A stretch of 64,000 nt of DNA from Kaistia granuli DSM 23481 (GTDB lineage Bacteria; Pseudomonadota; Alphaproteobacteria; Rhizobiales; Kaistiaceae). Positions 18,225 to 27,306 of the stretch are shown here, one piece after another (position 1 is the first letter of the stretch; each line of letters begins with the position of its first letter). The notes under the pieces are model-generated. The model searched no databases and was not told the DNA's origin. It saw only the letters and a program-made list of their open reading frames with translations. The position numbers were made by a program, and so were the translations under genes. The stretch is from contig NZ_AQYH01000004.1 in assembly GCF_000380505.1 (NCBI RefSeq), positions 309,406 to 373,405 of the forward strand, in the 5' to 3' direction.

Positions 18225-19337
18225 GTGACGAAACGGGCCGATAGTCGGACAAGCACGGGCAGTCTTTGGCGAGCCGTCGCGTTCATCCTCGCTGCAGCGC
18301 CAGTTCTGGCTGCCTGTCAGCGGGAGACCGAGCAGGCCGCACCGGAAATCCGCCCGGTTCGCACCGTGATCGCCGCACGCGAGAATTCCGGCGAGACGGT
18401 GATTCTCACCGGCCAGGTCCAGCCCCGGAACGAAGCCAGCATGGCCTTCCGCATCGGCGGCCGCATGATCGCGCGACCCGTCAATGTCGGTGACCGCGTC
18501 GAGGCCGGCCAAGTGCTGGCGACCCTCGATCCCGTCAACGAGTTGAACGCGCTTCGCTCGGCCCAGGCGGCCCTCGCGGCGGCGCAGGGTCTGGTGACGC
18601 AGACCCGCAACGCCTTCGACCGGCAGGAGCATCTGCTGCGAAACGGCTTCACCACGCGCGCCAATTACGACCAGGCCCAGCAGGCCCGGAATACCGCGCA
18701 GGCGCAGCTCGACGATGCCGAGGCCCAGCTCGAGATCGCGCATGATCGTGTCGCCTTCACCGAGCTGAAGGCCGACGTCTCCGGCACGATCACGGCGCGC
18801 GGTGCCGAGCCGGGCGAAGTCGTCCAGGCTGGCCAGATGATCGTGCAGCTGGCGCATGAGGGCGGCCGCGATGCCGTCTTCGATGTGCCGGCGCAGGTGT
18901 TGCGCGCGGCGCCGACCGATCCGCTGATCACCGTCCGCCTGACCGACGATCCTTCGGTGAACGCCGTCGGCCGCGTCCGCGAAGTCGCGCCGCAGGCTGA
19001 CGCCCAGACCCGCAATTTCCCGGTCCGCGTCGGCCTCGACAATCCGCCGGAGGCGCTGCGCCTCGGCTCGACGGTGAGCGGCACGATGATGATGGATACG
19101 ACGCCGGTCATCGCCATCCCGGCGACGGCGCTCACCACCTCCGAGCAGAGCCCGGCTGTCTGGATTGTCGACCCGACCACCTCGACCGTCGCGCTGCGCA
19201 ATGTCGATATCGTCCGGCACGACCCGGCGACCGTCGTCGTGTCGCAGGGGCTCGATACGGGCGAGATCGTCGTCACCGCCGGCGTTCAGGCCCTTCATCC
19301 GGGCCAGAAGGTCCGCCTGCTCGGATCGACGAAATGA
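18225..19337 (+). CDS. RND efflux periplasmic adaptor lipoprotein
   Basis: A 370-residue membrane fusion protein. The GTG at 18225 is chosen: GGGGG lies just upstream and it starts a lipoprotein signal ending PVLAAC, with the lipidated Cys near residue 31. The barrel-sandwich half motif (GGRMIARPVNVGDRVEAGQVLATLDP) and its mate (VSGTITARGAEPGEVVQAGQM) enclose an alpha-hairpin with LVTQTRNAFDRQEHLLRNG. This is the HlyD/AcrA-like adaptor fold. It overlaps the pump gene by 4 bases (ATGA) and is surely cotranscribed with it. No outer-membrane TolC-type gene is present. Confidence 0.93.
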   Translation: MTKRADSRTSTGSLWRAVAFILAAAPVLAACQRETEQAAPEIRPVRTVIAARENSGETVILTGQVQPRNEASMAFRIGGRMIARPVNVGDRVEAGQVLATLDPVNELNALRSAQAALAAAQGLVTQTRNAFDRQEHLLRNGFTTRANYDQAQQARNTAQAQLDDAEAQLEIAHDRVAFTELKADVSGTITARGAEPGEVVQAGQMIVQLAHEGGRDAVFDVPAQVLRAAPTDPLITVRLTDDPSVNAVGRVREVAPQADAQTRNFPVRVGLDNPPEALRLGSTVSGTMMMDTTPVIAIPATALTTSEQSPAVWIVDPTTSTVALRNVDIVRHDPATVVVSQGLDTGEIVVTAGVQALHPGQKVRLLGSTK

Positions 19338-22300
19338 GCGGCATCAATCTCTCGGCCTGGTCGCTCAACCATCGCTCCTTCGTCGTCTACTGGATGATCG
19401 CGGTGATGGTGGCGGGCATCGCCTCCTTCATTGGCCTCGGCCGCAACGAAGACCCGCCGATCACCATCAAGACGATGATCGTGCATGCCGTCTGGCCGGG
19501 CGCGACGATCGAGGACACGCTCAATCAGGTAACCGAGCGGCTCGAGCGCAAGATCCAGGAGATCCCCGAGGTCGACGACGTCCGCTCCTCGACCAGCGCC
19601 GGCAGCACGACGCTGTTCGTCAATCTGCGCCAGGACGTGACGTCGGCCGAGGTGCCGGATGTCTGGTACGAGGTCCGCAAGGGCATCGGCGACATTCGCC
19701 AGACGCTGCCCTCCGGGGTTCTCGGGCCGTTCTTCAACGATAGTTTCGGCGACACGTTCGGCATCATCTACGGCTTCACCGCCGACGGCTTCACGCATCG
19801 CGACTTGCGCGACTACGTCGAGGCCGCCCGTTCGCGCCTGTTGCAGGTGCCGGATGTCTCGCAGATCGAGATCATCGGCGCGCAGGACGAAAGGATCTAT
19901 GTCGAGTTCTCGACCAAGCAGCTCGCGGGAATGGGCATCGACCGCACCGCGCTGCTGAATGCGCTGCGCGCTCAGAACGTGGTCAGCCCGGCCGGCGTGC
20001 TCGAGACCGGCGAGGAACGCATCTCGCTGCGCGTTTCCGGCGCCTTCGAGACCGAGCAGGACCTGCTCGACATCAACTTCGTCGCCAATGGCCAGCTGGT
20101 CCGGCTGCGTGACATCGCGCAGATCCACCGTGGCTATGCCAGCCCGCCGCAGCCGCAGTTCCGCGTCGACGGCAAGCCGGCGATCGGCCTTGGCATCGCG
20201 ATGCGCGACGGCGGCGACATTCTCGCGCTCGGTGAGAACATCCGGAAGGCCATGGCGGAGATCACCGCAGACCTGCCGCTCGGTATCCAGCCGACGCTGG
20301 TGGCCGACCAGGCCGTCGTCGTTGACGAGGCGATTGGCGATTTCACCACCTCGCTCTGGCAGGCGATCGCCATCATCGCGGTGGTGAGCTTCGTCAGCCT
20401 CGGCATCCGCGCCGGCACCGTGGTCGCGCTGGCGATCCCGATCTCGCTCGCCATGGTGTTCGCCGTCATGAACATCGTCGGCATCGACCTGCAGCGCATT
20501 TCGCTCGGCGCGCTGATCATCGCGCTCAGCCTGCTGGTCGACGATGCGATGACGACGGTCGATTCGATGACATCGAGACTGGCGGCCGGCGAGAGCAAGG
20601 AAGACGCGGCGGCGAACACGTTCAAGACGCTGGCGCTCGCCATGCTGACGGGAACGCTGGTGACGGCGGCCGGCTTCGTGCCGATCGGCTTCGCCCAGAG
20701 CTCGGCCGGCGAATACACCTTCTCGATCTTTGCCGTCGTCGGCATCGCGCTGGTGGTGTCGTGGCTCGGCGCGGTGATCTTCTCGCCGCTGATCGGCGCC
20801 GTCCTGTTGAAGTCGCCGAAGCAAAAGCCCGATCCGAACAAGGTCAGCATCGTCGTGCGGGTGTTCCGTGCGATCCTCTTGACCGCGATGCGGATGCGCT
20901 GGATCACCATCGCCCTGACGCTCGCCGCTTTTGTCGGCGCGCTGCTGCTGCTGCCGCATGTGCCGCGGCAGTTCTTCCCGGCCTCCGACCGGACCGAGCT
21001 GATGGTCGATTTGCGCCTGCCGCAGAACGCGTCGATCTATCAGAGCGGCGATGTCTCGGCCCGTTTCGACGCCATCATGCGGGACGATCCCGATGTCGAG
21101 CGCTGGAGCACCTATATCGGCCGCGGCGCGATCCGCTTCTACCTGCCGCTCAATGTCGAGTTGCCGAACGAGTTCTTCGCCCAGGCAGTCGTGATCGCCA
21201 AGGACGTCGACGCCCGGCTGCGGCTGGAGAAGCGCCTCGAAACCGTGCTGGCGGAGCAGTTCCCGGATTCGGTGTCGCGCGTCGCGCCGCTCGAACTCGG
21301 ACCGCCGGTCGGCTGGCCCGTGCAGTATCGCGTCAGTGGTCCCGATGTCGACCAGGTGCGGGACATCTCGCTGCGCCTCGCCCAGATCGTCTCGGCCAAT
21401 CCCGACACCAAGCGCGTCAATTTCGACTGGATGGAGCCGGCGCGCATGGTGCGCGTCAAGATCGACCAGGACCAGGCGCGCCTGCTCGGCCTGAGTTCGC
21501 AGGCTCTCGCCGCCGCGCTGAACGCGGTGGTGACCGGCACGACGGTGACCCAGGTTCGCGACGACATCTATCTGGTCGACGTGATCGCCAGGGCGACCGA
21601 CGAGCAGCGGGTCTCGCTCGCCAATCTGCAGACGTTGCAGGTGCCGCTGCCGAATGGCCGCACCGTGCCGCTCAGTCAATTCGCCACCTTCGAGCACGGC
21701 CAGGAATATCCGCTGATCTGGCGCCGCGACCGGGTGCCGACGCTGACGGTGCAGTCCGACGTTCGCGCCGGCGGTTCGCCGGAGGCAGTCGTCGCCGAAC
21801 TGACGGATGAAGTCGAAGCGCTGCGGGCGACCTTGCCCAGGGGCTACGACATCGCCGTCGGTGGCGTCGTCGAGGAAAGCGCCCAGTCGCTGCAGTCCGT
21901 GATGGCGGTCGTGCCGATCATGCTGTTCCTGATGGTCTCGTTCCTGATGGCGCAGCTGCAGAGCTTCGGCAGGCTCTTCCTCGTGCTCTGCGTCGTGCCG
22001 ATGGGATTGATCGGCGTCGTCGGGGCGTTGTTCCTGTTCAACCGGCCGCTCGGCTTCGTCGCCATTCTCGGCATCCTGTCGCTGCTCGGCCTGATCGCCA
22101 AGAACGCGGTGATCCTGATCGAGCAGATCGAGGCGGAACGGAAGCGCGGCCTGCCGATCTGGGATGCCGTGGTCGAGGCGACGGTGTCGCGTTTCCGGCC
22201 GATCATGCTGACGGCGATCTCGACCGTCCTCGGCATGATCCCGATCGCCGCGACGATCTTCTGGGGGCCGATGGCGTTCGCCATCATGGGCGGCCTGCTG

Positions 22301-22423
22301 GTCGCGACGATCCTGACGCTGGTGTTCCTGCCGACGCTCTACGTCACCTTCTACCGGGGCAGGGAAGGCGAGGCGGCGCCCGCGGCGGCAACTCCCGCGC
22401 CAGTGGCTTCCGCGGCGACCTGA
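19334..22423 (+). CDS. RND-family efflux transporter permease
   Basis: A 1029-residue inner-membrane pump with the RND layout: helix 1 at residues 15-35, a large periplasmic loop, helices 2-6 (about 335-540), a second large loop, and helices 8-12 (about 855-1010). The proton-relay acidic pair is visible in the fourth-helix region (IIALSLLVDDAMTTVDSM). It belongs to the AcrB/MexB-like HAE-1 group or a close relative lacking some of its loops; the exact drug or solute is not readable. The 4-base overlap with the adaptor gene indicates translational coupling. A strong terminator follows. Confidence 0.94.
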   Translation: MSGINLSAWSLNHRSFVVYWMIAVMVAGIASFIGLGRNEDPPITIKTMIVHAVWPGATIEDTLNQVTERLERKIQEIPEVDDVRSSTSAGSTTLFVNLRQDVTSAEVPDVWYEVRKGIGDIRQTLPSGVLGPFFNDSFGDTFGIIYGFTADGFTHRDLRDYVEAARSRLLQVPDVSQIEIIGAQDERIYVEFSTKQLAGMGIDRTALLNALRAQNVVSPAGVLETGEERISLRVSGAFETEQDLLDINFVANGQLVRLRDIAQIHRGYASPPQPQFRVDGKPAIGLGIAMRDGGDILALGENIRKAMAEITADLPLGIQPTLVADQAVVVDEAIGDFTTSLWQAIAIIAVVSFVSLGIRAGTVVALAIPISLAMVFAVMNIVGIDLQRISLGALIIALSLLVDDAMTTVDSMTSRLAAGESKEDAAANTFKTLALAMLTGTLVTAAGFVPIGFAQSSAGEYTFSIFAVVGIALVVSWLGAVIFSPLIGAVLLKSPKQKPDPNKVSIVVRVFRAILLTAMRMRWITIALTLAAFVGALLLLPHVPRQFFPASDRTELMVDLRLPQNASIYQSGDVSARFDAIMRDDPDVERWSTYIGRGAIRFYLPLNVELPNEFFAQAVVIAKDVDARLRLEKRLETVLAEQFPDSVSRVAPLELGPPVGWPVQYRVSGPDVDQVRDISLRLAQIVSANPDTKRVNFDWMEPARMVRVKIDQDQARLLGLSSQALAAALNAVVTGTTVTQVRDDIYLVDVIARATDEQRVSLANLQTLQVPLPNGRTVPLSQFATFEHGQEYPLIWRRDRVPTLTVQSDVRAGGSPEAVVAELTDEVEALRATLPRGYDIAVGGVVEESAQSLQSVMAVVPIMLFLMVSFLMAQLQSFGRLFLVLCVVPMGLIGVVGALFLFNRPLGFVAILGILSLLGLIAKNAVILIEQIEAERKRGLPIWDAVVEATVSRFRPIMLTAISTVLGMIPIAATIFWGPMAFAIMGGLLVATILTLVFLPTLYVTFYRGREGEAAPAAATPAPVASAAT

Positions 22424-22450
22424 GCGCGCTTGCCGGCCTCTCGAACAAAA

Positions 22451-22477
22451 GGGCCGCGGTCTTCCGCGGCCCTTTTT
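22451..22477 (+). terminator. Rho-independent terminator of the efflux operon
   Basis: A perfect 9-bp stem (GGGCCGCGG and CCGCGGCCC) with a 4-base loop TCTT is followed by TTTTT. It begins 27 bases after the pump stop codon. Confidence 0.92.
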
Positions 22478-22559
22478 GATTTGGCTCGGTGGTCAGGCTC
22501 GGGAAGACCTTCGCGCAACACCGTCTTCATCGCTCGGATCGGATTTTGCCACCCTCCGC

Positions 22560-22800
22560 CGTCATCCCGGCGAAGGCCGGGGATCCAGACGCACCGGCCC
22601 GTGGTCGATAGGCCAAGCCAAGCTTTCTTGGCTCGTGTTCATGGGCCCCCGGCCTTCGCCGGGGCGACGGTGCCCGGCCCCATGGGCCCTGGGCTGTGGT
22701 CGACGGCAGCAGGCGGCCGGCGGGTGAGGGGACGTCCTCTCCGGATAGGCTCCAACCCCTCTCCCGGCCATTCGAGCCGACCTCTCCGCTGGGAGAGGTG
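22560..22800. repeat. REP-like palindromic intergenic repeats
   Basis: CCCGGCGAAGGCCGGGG at 22566-22582 and its inverted copy CCCCGGCCTTCGCCGGG at 22647-22663 form two small hairpins that could also pair with each other across about 65 bases. A third hairpin, ACCTCTCCGCTGGGAGAGGT, is at 22780-22799. Similar GC-rich palindromes beside GGGATCC or GGGGATCC are scattered in many alphaproteobacterial genomes. The rest of the 473-base gap to 22896 holds no gene. Confidence 0.65.
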
Positions 22801-22896
22801 AAGAAAGGGGATCCGTTTTCGAAGATGCTTGCCCAAGCGCGTCCAGGCCGACGCGTGTCGCCCTGCGCCAGCCCGCATCGCTCCTATGCCAGCCGG

Positions 22897-24069
22897 TTAT
22901 TTCCGGGCGGCGCTCTCGAAGATCAGGATCGGTGCCGTCAGCACGGCGCCGGCGGCGGAACCGATCACATGGCCGGCGCCCAGCGTCGTCGAGCCGAGCG
23001 CGTTGGTGCTGGCGAGGCTCGAATCCGTCACCGATTGCCCCTGGATCAACCGGTCGCCCATCAGCTGCACGACTTCGGGGCTGGTGGCGAACTTGCTGTG
23101 GTTGAGACGGTCGCCGTTCTGCAGCGCTGTCAAATCGAGCACGGTGATGCCGGTGGCCGATTCCATCTGCGACAGATAGGGCTCGCGGGTGATGTCGACG
23201 GCGCCGAGGCGGGTCATGCGGCCCGATAGCAACCGCGACAGCCGCAGCGCCCGGTCATTGGCCGAGACGAATAGCGTGATGTGCGGGCGCTTCGGCCCCA
23301 TCTCGATGACCTGCTTGCGGAAGACGTCGATATCGAGGTCGGGCGAGGCGAGGATCAGGTTCGACACCTTGGCGGGAACGCGGCCGTCCTGCAGCGCGAT
23401 CTGCCGGAGCGCCTCGACGGCGAGCCATCCGCCCATCGAATGCGCCATGATGGTGACGTCCGAGACGGCCGGGCTGGTCGCGGCCGCGCTGATGACGGCG
23501 GCCAGTTCGCTGCGCGAGAAATTGGCGCTTTCGCGGTCGTAATTGTAGTCGAAGATGCTGCCGCGCGACGGCCAGGAGAACAGGACGGGCGCCACATTGG
23601 CGTCGGTGTCGTGGACGATCTGGGCGAAGCGGAAGACGCTGTCGGCATATTGCGTGTTGAAGCCGTGCACGAAGATCAGCACGCGGCGCTTCTTGCCGGA
23701 GGTGCGCTTGAACCAGGCCTTGGCCTCGTTCGGCTGCATCTTCGTCACCTGCGTGGTGACGAAATCGCGGGCCGGATCGCCGGGAACACGGCTCGGCCAC
23801 TGGATCGAGCCGACCTCGCGCTTCTCGGGGATCGAGACGACCACGTTGCTGAGCGTGAGGTCCGGCCCACGCTCGCCGTTGAAATAAATGCCGGGTTCAT
23901 CCGTCGGTGCGCGGGTGGTGGCGACCAGAAGATCGACCTTGTCCGTCGACGCCGTGCCCGCCTTGACGGGCGTCAGGACGTCCTGCGGCCGTGACGCGCA
24001 GGCGGTGAGAGCGATCGCCAATCCAAGGATGAGCATCGTCCGTGAAAGGACATAAACTACTGACGACAC
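22897..24069 (-). CDS. Alpha/beta hydrolase lipoprotein (DUF900 type)
   Basis: A 390-residue protein with a lipoprotein signal ending ALTACAS (Cys near residue 24). The catalytic core is of the DUF900 alpha/beta hydrolase kind: VLIFVHGFNTQYADSVFRFA (about residues 130-149), FSWPSRGS (about 164-171) and the nucleophile elbow AHSMGGWLA (about 210-218). A late His (LNHSKF) may complete the triad. Substrate and role are unknown; a cell-envelope location is inferred from the lipobox. It has its own promoter region and no obvious operon partner. Confidence 0.82.
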   Translation of the reverse strand: MSSVVYVLSRTMLILGLAIALTACASRPQDVLTPVKAGTASTDKVDLLVATTRAPTDEPGIYFNGERGPDLTLSNVVVSIPEKREVGSIQWPSRVPGDPARDFVTTQVTKMQPNEAKAWFKRTSGKKRRVLIFVHGFNTQYADSVFRFAQIVHDTDANVAPVLFSWPSRGSIFDYNYDRESANFSRSELAAVISAAATSPAVSDVTIMAHSMGGWLAVEALRQIALQDGRVPAKVSNLILASPDLDIDVFRKQVIEMGPKRPHITLFVSANDRALRLSRLLSGRMTRLGAVDITREPYLSQMESATGITVLDLTALQNGDRLNHSKFATSPEVVQLMGDRLIQGQSVTDSSLASTNALGSTTLGAGHVIGSAAGAVLTAPILIFESAARK

Positions 24070-24277
24070 ACGTTCCCCGCACGAAAACCCGATCAGCGCG
24101 ACGTCCAGCTTAGCTGCCGCCCCTGACGATAGTGTTACACTGTGCGGAAGGCGTGGTGAAGCACGGCTGGCGCCGACTTCCCCACTGGCGACACGCTTTG
24201 GAAGCCAGGTTCGTCTTTCCGGCCGGACGTGGCAGTTTCGCCGCTATCGGCGGCGCGCGGCGAGGGCGCGCCGCGCG

Positions 24278-24790
24278 TCAGGGCGATGCGGTCAGTGTCA
24301 TCTCGGTCACGCCGGCGGCGACGTTGACGCCCAGTTCGCCTTCGACCGAGATCGGCTGCAGCGCGAAGGCCTGGTCCGACCCGCCGACCAGCACATTGGC
24401 GCCGAGGCCCGGACCGAAGGCCGCATCGGCGCTGGCGCCGACATATTTGCCGGCAAGCGCGCCGACGGACGGTGCATTGTTGGTCTTCGCGACGACGCCC
24501 CAGATGAGATGGCCCTTCTCGACCGCTCCGAGCGTGAGGCCGTAGGTTGCGATCTTGCCGGTGTAGGCGCTGACCGGACCGTCCTTCATCGGCTTGAAGC
24601 TGCAGGTCATCGTCTGCTTCTCGACGACGAACAGCCCGACGCCGGACGACACATCGCAGGAAAGCGTGCCGACCTGTGTCGCCGACTGGGCCATTGCGGC
24701 CGGGGCGAACAGGAAGGCGGCCGCCAGGCCAATGCCGAGCGCGGGAACACGCAGGGCGATCAGGCTTCTACAATGGAAGACGAACGACAT
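24278..24790 (-). CDS. DUF992 family periplasmic protein
   Basis: A 170-residue secreted protein. The signal peptide ends near FAPAAMAQS (about residue 35). The mature part begins QVGTLSCDVSSGVGLFVVEKQ and contains MTCSFKP, giving two conserved Cys, with Gly-rich beta segments (GALAGKYVGASADAAFGPGLG). This is the pattern of DUF992 proteins, common in Hyphomicrobiales and of unknown function. It lies just downstream of the outer-membrane protein gene on the same strand, so the two may form one unit. Confidence 0.85.
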   Translation of the reverse strand: MSFVFHCRSLIALRVPALGIGLAAAFLFAPAAMAQSATQVGTLSCDVSSGVGLFVVEKQTMTCSFKPMKDGPVSAYTGKIATYGLTLGAVEKGHLIWGVVAKTNNAPSVGALAGKYVGASADAAFGPGLGANVLVGGSDQAFALQPISVEGELGVNVAAGVTEMTLTASP

Positions 24791-24826
24791 GACATTGCCT
24801 TTCCTGATGAGCGAAAGATAAAGAGA

Positions 24827-25612
24827 TCAAAAATGGATGCCGAGGCCGGCAAAGACGCCTTGCTGCGTCATGTCGTAGACAAAACCGTCCTTCTCGTAGT
24901 CTGTATAGATGACACGATAGCCGAGTGAGGTCGAGATCGTCTTGGTCCAGTTGTAGCCAACCGCGGCGAAACCCTGCGCCGTGAGATTGGACCCGACATC
25001 GAAGCCGCCGACATCGCCGAGGGCATTTATGAACCAGCGATCGTTGATGTTGTAGCGCAGGCTGAATCCGACTGTCGGATCGATCCAGCTCTTGGACCTG
25101 TCGACATCAAACGAGAGTTTCGGATCGGCAGCGTCGAAATCCAGCTCGACATCCAGGTGCTGGTAGCGAAAGCCGGCCGTCGCGCTGAGCGCGAGATTGG
25201 GTATGTCGAGCGGCAGCCGGTAACCGACCAGGGCGGATGCAGTCAGCTGCTTCTGGACGAAATCGAGCGAGCCGCCATTCTGGCCGACGGACTCGTTGGA
25301 GCCGACCTTGGTCCACATCAGATCCGTCAGGAACAGCCAGTCGCCATATTCCGCCCCGAACGATCCCATCAGCGCCCCTTCGAGATCCTGCAGGGCGTCC
25401 AGGAAGGTGATGTCGACGCTCTTCGGCGGCAGGCCGAGGACGCCAGTATCGCCGCTGACGCCGGCGGCCCAGCCATAGATCGTGGCCTGGAACCGCCAGC
25501 CCTGGCCGGAGGGCGCGACTTCCTCGACCGGCGCCGGCGTGACATCCGCGGCGTAGGCCGGCGAGATCGCCGCCACCAACGCGAGCGGGGCATAAAGACG
25601 AAATCGAGTCAT
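24827..25612 (-). CDS. Outer-membrane beta-barrel protein
   Basis: A 261-residue protein. The ATG at 25612 is preferred, with GAGGGG five bases upstream and a signal peptide ending SPAYAAD right after it; a longer frame to 25726 adds residues unlike a leader. The mature chain has alternating strands rich in aromatic residues (WRFQATIYGWAAGVSGD, TAGFRYQHLDVELDFDAADP) and ends in GVFAGLGIHF, with the terminal Phe typical of outer-membrane barrels inserted by BamA. The function is unknown. Confidence 0.82.
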   Translation of the reverse strand: MTRFRLYAPLALVAAISPAYAADVTPAPVEEVAPSGQGWRFQATIYGWAAGVSGDTGVLGLPPKSVDITFLDALQDLEGALMGSFGAEYGDWLFLTDLMWTKVGSNESVGQNGGSLDFVQKQLTASALVGYRLPLDIPNLALSATAGFRYQHLDVELDFDAADPKLSFDVDRSKSWIDPTVGFSLRYNINDRWFINALGDVGGFDVGSNLTAQGFAAVGYNWTKTISTSLGYRVIYTDYEKDGFVYDMTQQGVFAGLGIHF

Positions 25613-25962
25613 GATCCCCTCGTCCTGGCTGTAGCCGGCATCCGCCGCGATCGTCGTCGAGGCCTCCGCCGTCATGCCCCCGATGTGTCGAGCCGATCCC
25701 AGGCTTCGACGGAAGGACGGATCCATGAAATCCCGACGTCTGCTTGTGCAGGGAGGACATGGCCTTGTCCCTTACAAAGAGGCTAGTTCCGCTGGGGAAT
25801 GTGAGCAAGATGGCCAGTCGGATTTCATGCTAGCGTTGCATGGAAGCCAGCATGCAGGGGGCTTGGCAATTTGTGCGAACGAAGAGCGCTCGAAGATAGA
25901 GAGCCGAGTCCGTGCGGTCCGCTGCCAGTGTGTTGAGGTCGGCCCAACGAGGATAACCCGGC
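25613..25962. other. Divergent noncoding gap
   Basis: A 350-base gap between the divergent outer-membrane protein and DUF4239 genes. I see no convincing gene or strong hairpin; it should contain both promoters. Confidence 0.4.
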
Positions 25963-26718
25963 ATGAGTTCGGTGTGGATCGGTCTGGCGACCTTCGTCGC
26001 GATCTTCGGGGGCGTGCTGCTGGGGATGCTGGCGGCACACCTGTTGCCGGAGCAGCATCTCGGCACGGAGACGCGAAACGCCGTCACCGTCTCGATGGCG
26101 GTGGTCGGCACCTTGTCGGCGCTCGTGATCGGCCTGCTGATTTCCACGGCCAATACGACGTTCCTCGCCAGGACCAATGCGATCGGGGACCTGGCCGTCG
26201 ACGTCCTGCGCCTCGATCGCTCGCTCGTCCGCTACGGCCCGGAGGCCGTGCCGATCCGCGCGACGATCCGCGATTATGCCGAGGCCAAGGTCGCTGAGCT
26301 GTCGACCGGGGCATTGCAGGACAAACTCGGGCTGGTCACGCTGCAGCAACTCGAGGCCGTCGGCGACCAGATCACCAATCTGCACCCGGCCGACGACCGC
26401 GAGCGCACGGTGCAGGCGCAGGCGCTGCGGTTTGTCGAGGCAATCGCGAATGCGCGCTGGCAGCTGATGGAAAAGGACAGCAGCGCCGTGCCCGTTCCCT
26501 TTCTGATCCTGCTGATCTTCTGGCTCGCCATCCTGTTCGCCAGTTTCGGGCTGTTCGCGCCCCCGAACGCCACGGCGCTGGCGACCCTGTTCCTGTGCTC
26601 GCTCGCGGTGGCGGGCGGCATCTTCATGATCCTCGAGCTGGCCGCGCCGGGCCAGGGCCTGATCCAGCCGCCGCTCACCCCGTTGCTGACCGCCATCGCG
26701 CAGTTGCGGGAGATGTGA
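25963..26718 (+). CDS. DUF4239-type membrane protein
   Basis: A 251-residue protein with two hydrophobic segments near the N-terminus (about residues 5-27 and 41-61), a helical soluble domain of about 120 residues (IRDYAEAKVAELSTG and LRFVEAIANARWQLMEKD), and two more segments near the C-terminus (about 180-230). The arrangement and the conserved TLSALVIGLLISTA motif match DUF4239 proteins, sometimes described as bestrophin-like. Function unknown. It stands alone. Confidence 0.75.
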   Translation: MSSVWIGLATFVAIFGGVLLGMLAAHLLPEQHLGTETRNAVTVSMAVVGTLSALVIGLLISTANTTFLARTNAIGDLAVDVLRLDRSLVRYGPEAVPIRATIRDYAEAKVAELSTGALQDKLGLVTLQQLEAVGDQITNLHPADDRERTVQAQALRFVEAIANARWQLMEKDSSAVPVPFLILLIFWLAILFASFGLFAPPNATALATLFLCSLAVAGGIFMILELAAPGQGLIQPPLTPLLTAIAQLREM

Positions 26719-27306
26719 GCGGGGGAGGAGGCGCCTTGCCGAGAAGAACCGGACGCGATGGGCTCTACGATGGGCCCGTCGGCGAGGGGGCTGGTTGGTA
26801 TCGCCGGTCGGCGCCATTCTGGCGGGCGGAAGGACGTTGCTGGTGCTTCGTCCACGTCGAGGAGCGCCGTTCCAGGGGAGGAAATGCGCGGGAGGAGAGG
26901 TGCAGATCGGCGTGGATCGTCCTCCGCGGCGATGACGGCGCCTCAATATTGTGGATAGTGGGGGCAATGCTGGAAGCCCTGGGCTCGCGGGGCCGGGGAC
27001 TGTGCGGCTGCATCCAGCAGCACGGTTGCACGCGAGGACGCATGATATTGTTGGTGGTCAATCAAAATTATGGGACGGCCTGAGATTCCAATCATTTGGC
27101 CATCATGGGCGAGACCGGTGGTGTTTCGGCGTGGTTTTCGGACGCGCTACTGCATTGACAGCTGTCGAACTTTCCCCTCAATCTCATATGGCCATCAATG
27201 ATATTGGCCGACTGGATGCAGGGAACGCGATCCAGCCGGCTCGACAATGTCGGCGAGGGCAGTGATAGCGAATGCGTCTTATCAAGCTCCAGAGGTTGGA
27301 TTGATC
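26719..27306. promoter_or_regulatory. Upstream region of the nucleoside operon with -35 and palindrome
   Basis: A 588-base gap without a convincing gene. An exact -35 hexamer TTGACA lies at 27155-27160 and overlaps a perfect 10-bp palindrome GACAGCTGTC at 27157-27166. A weak -10 (TCAATC) follows at 17 bases. This would place transcription about 110 bases upstream of the binding-protein gene, and the palindrome could be a repressor site. Confidence 0.35.

Noticed and set aside
26719..27246. Small genes in the long gap before the nucleoside operon
   Set aside because: Frames on both strands have no ribosome binding sites or recognisable sequence and poor codon pattern.
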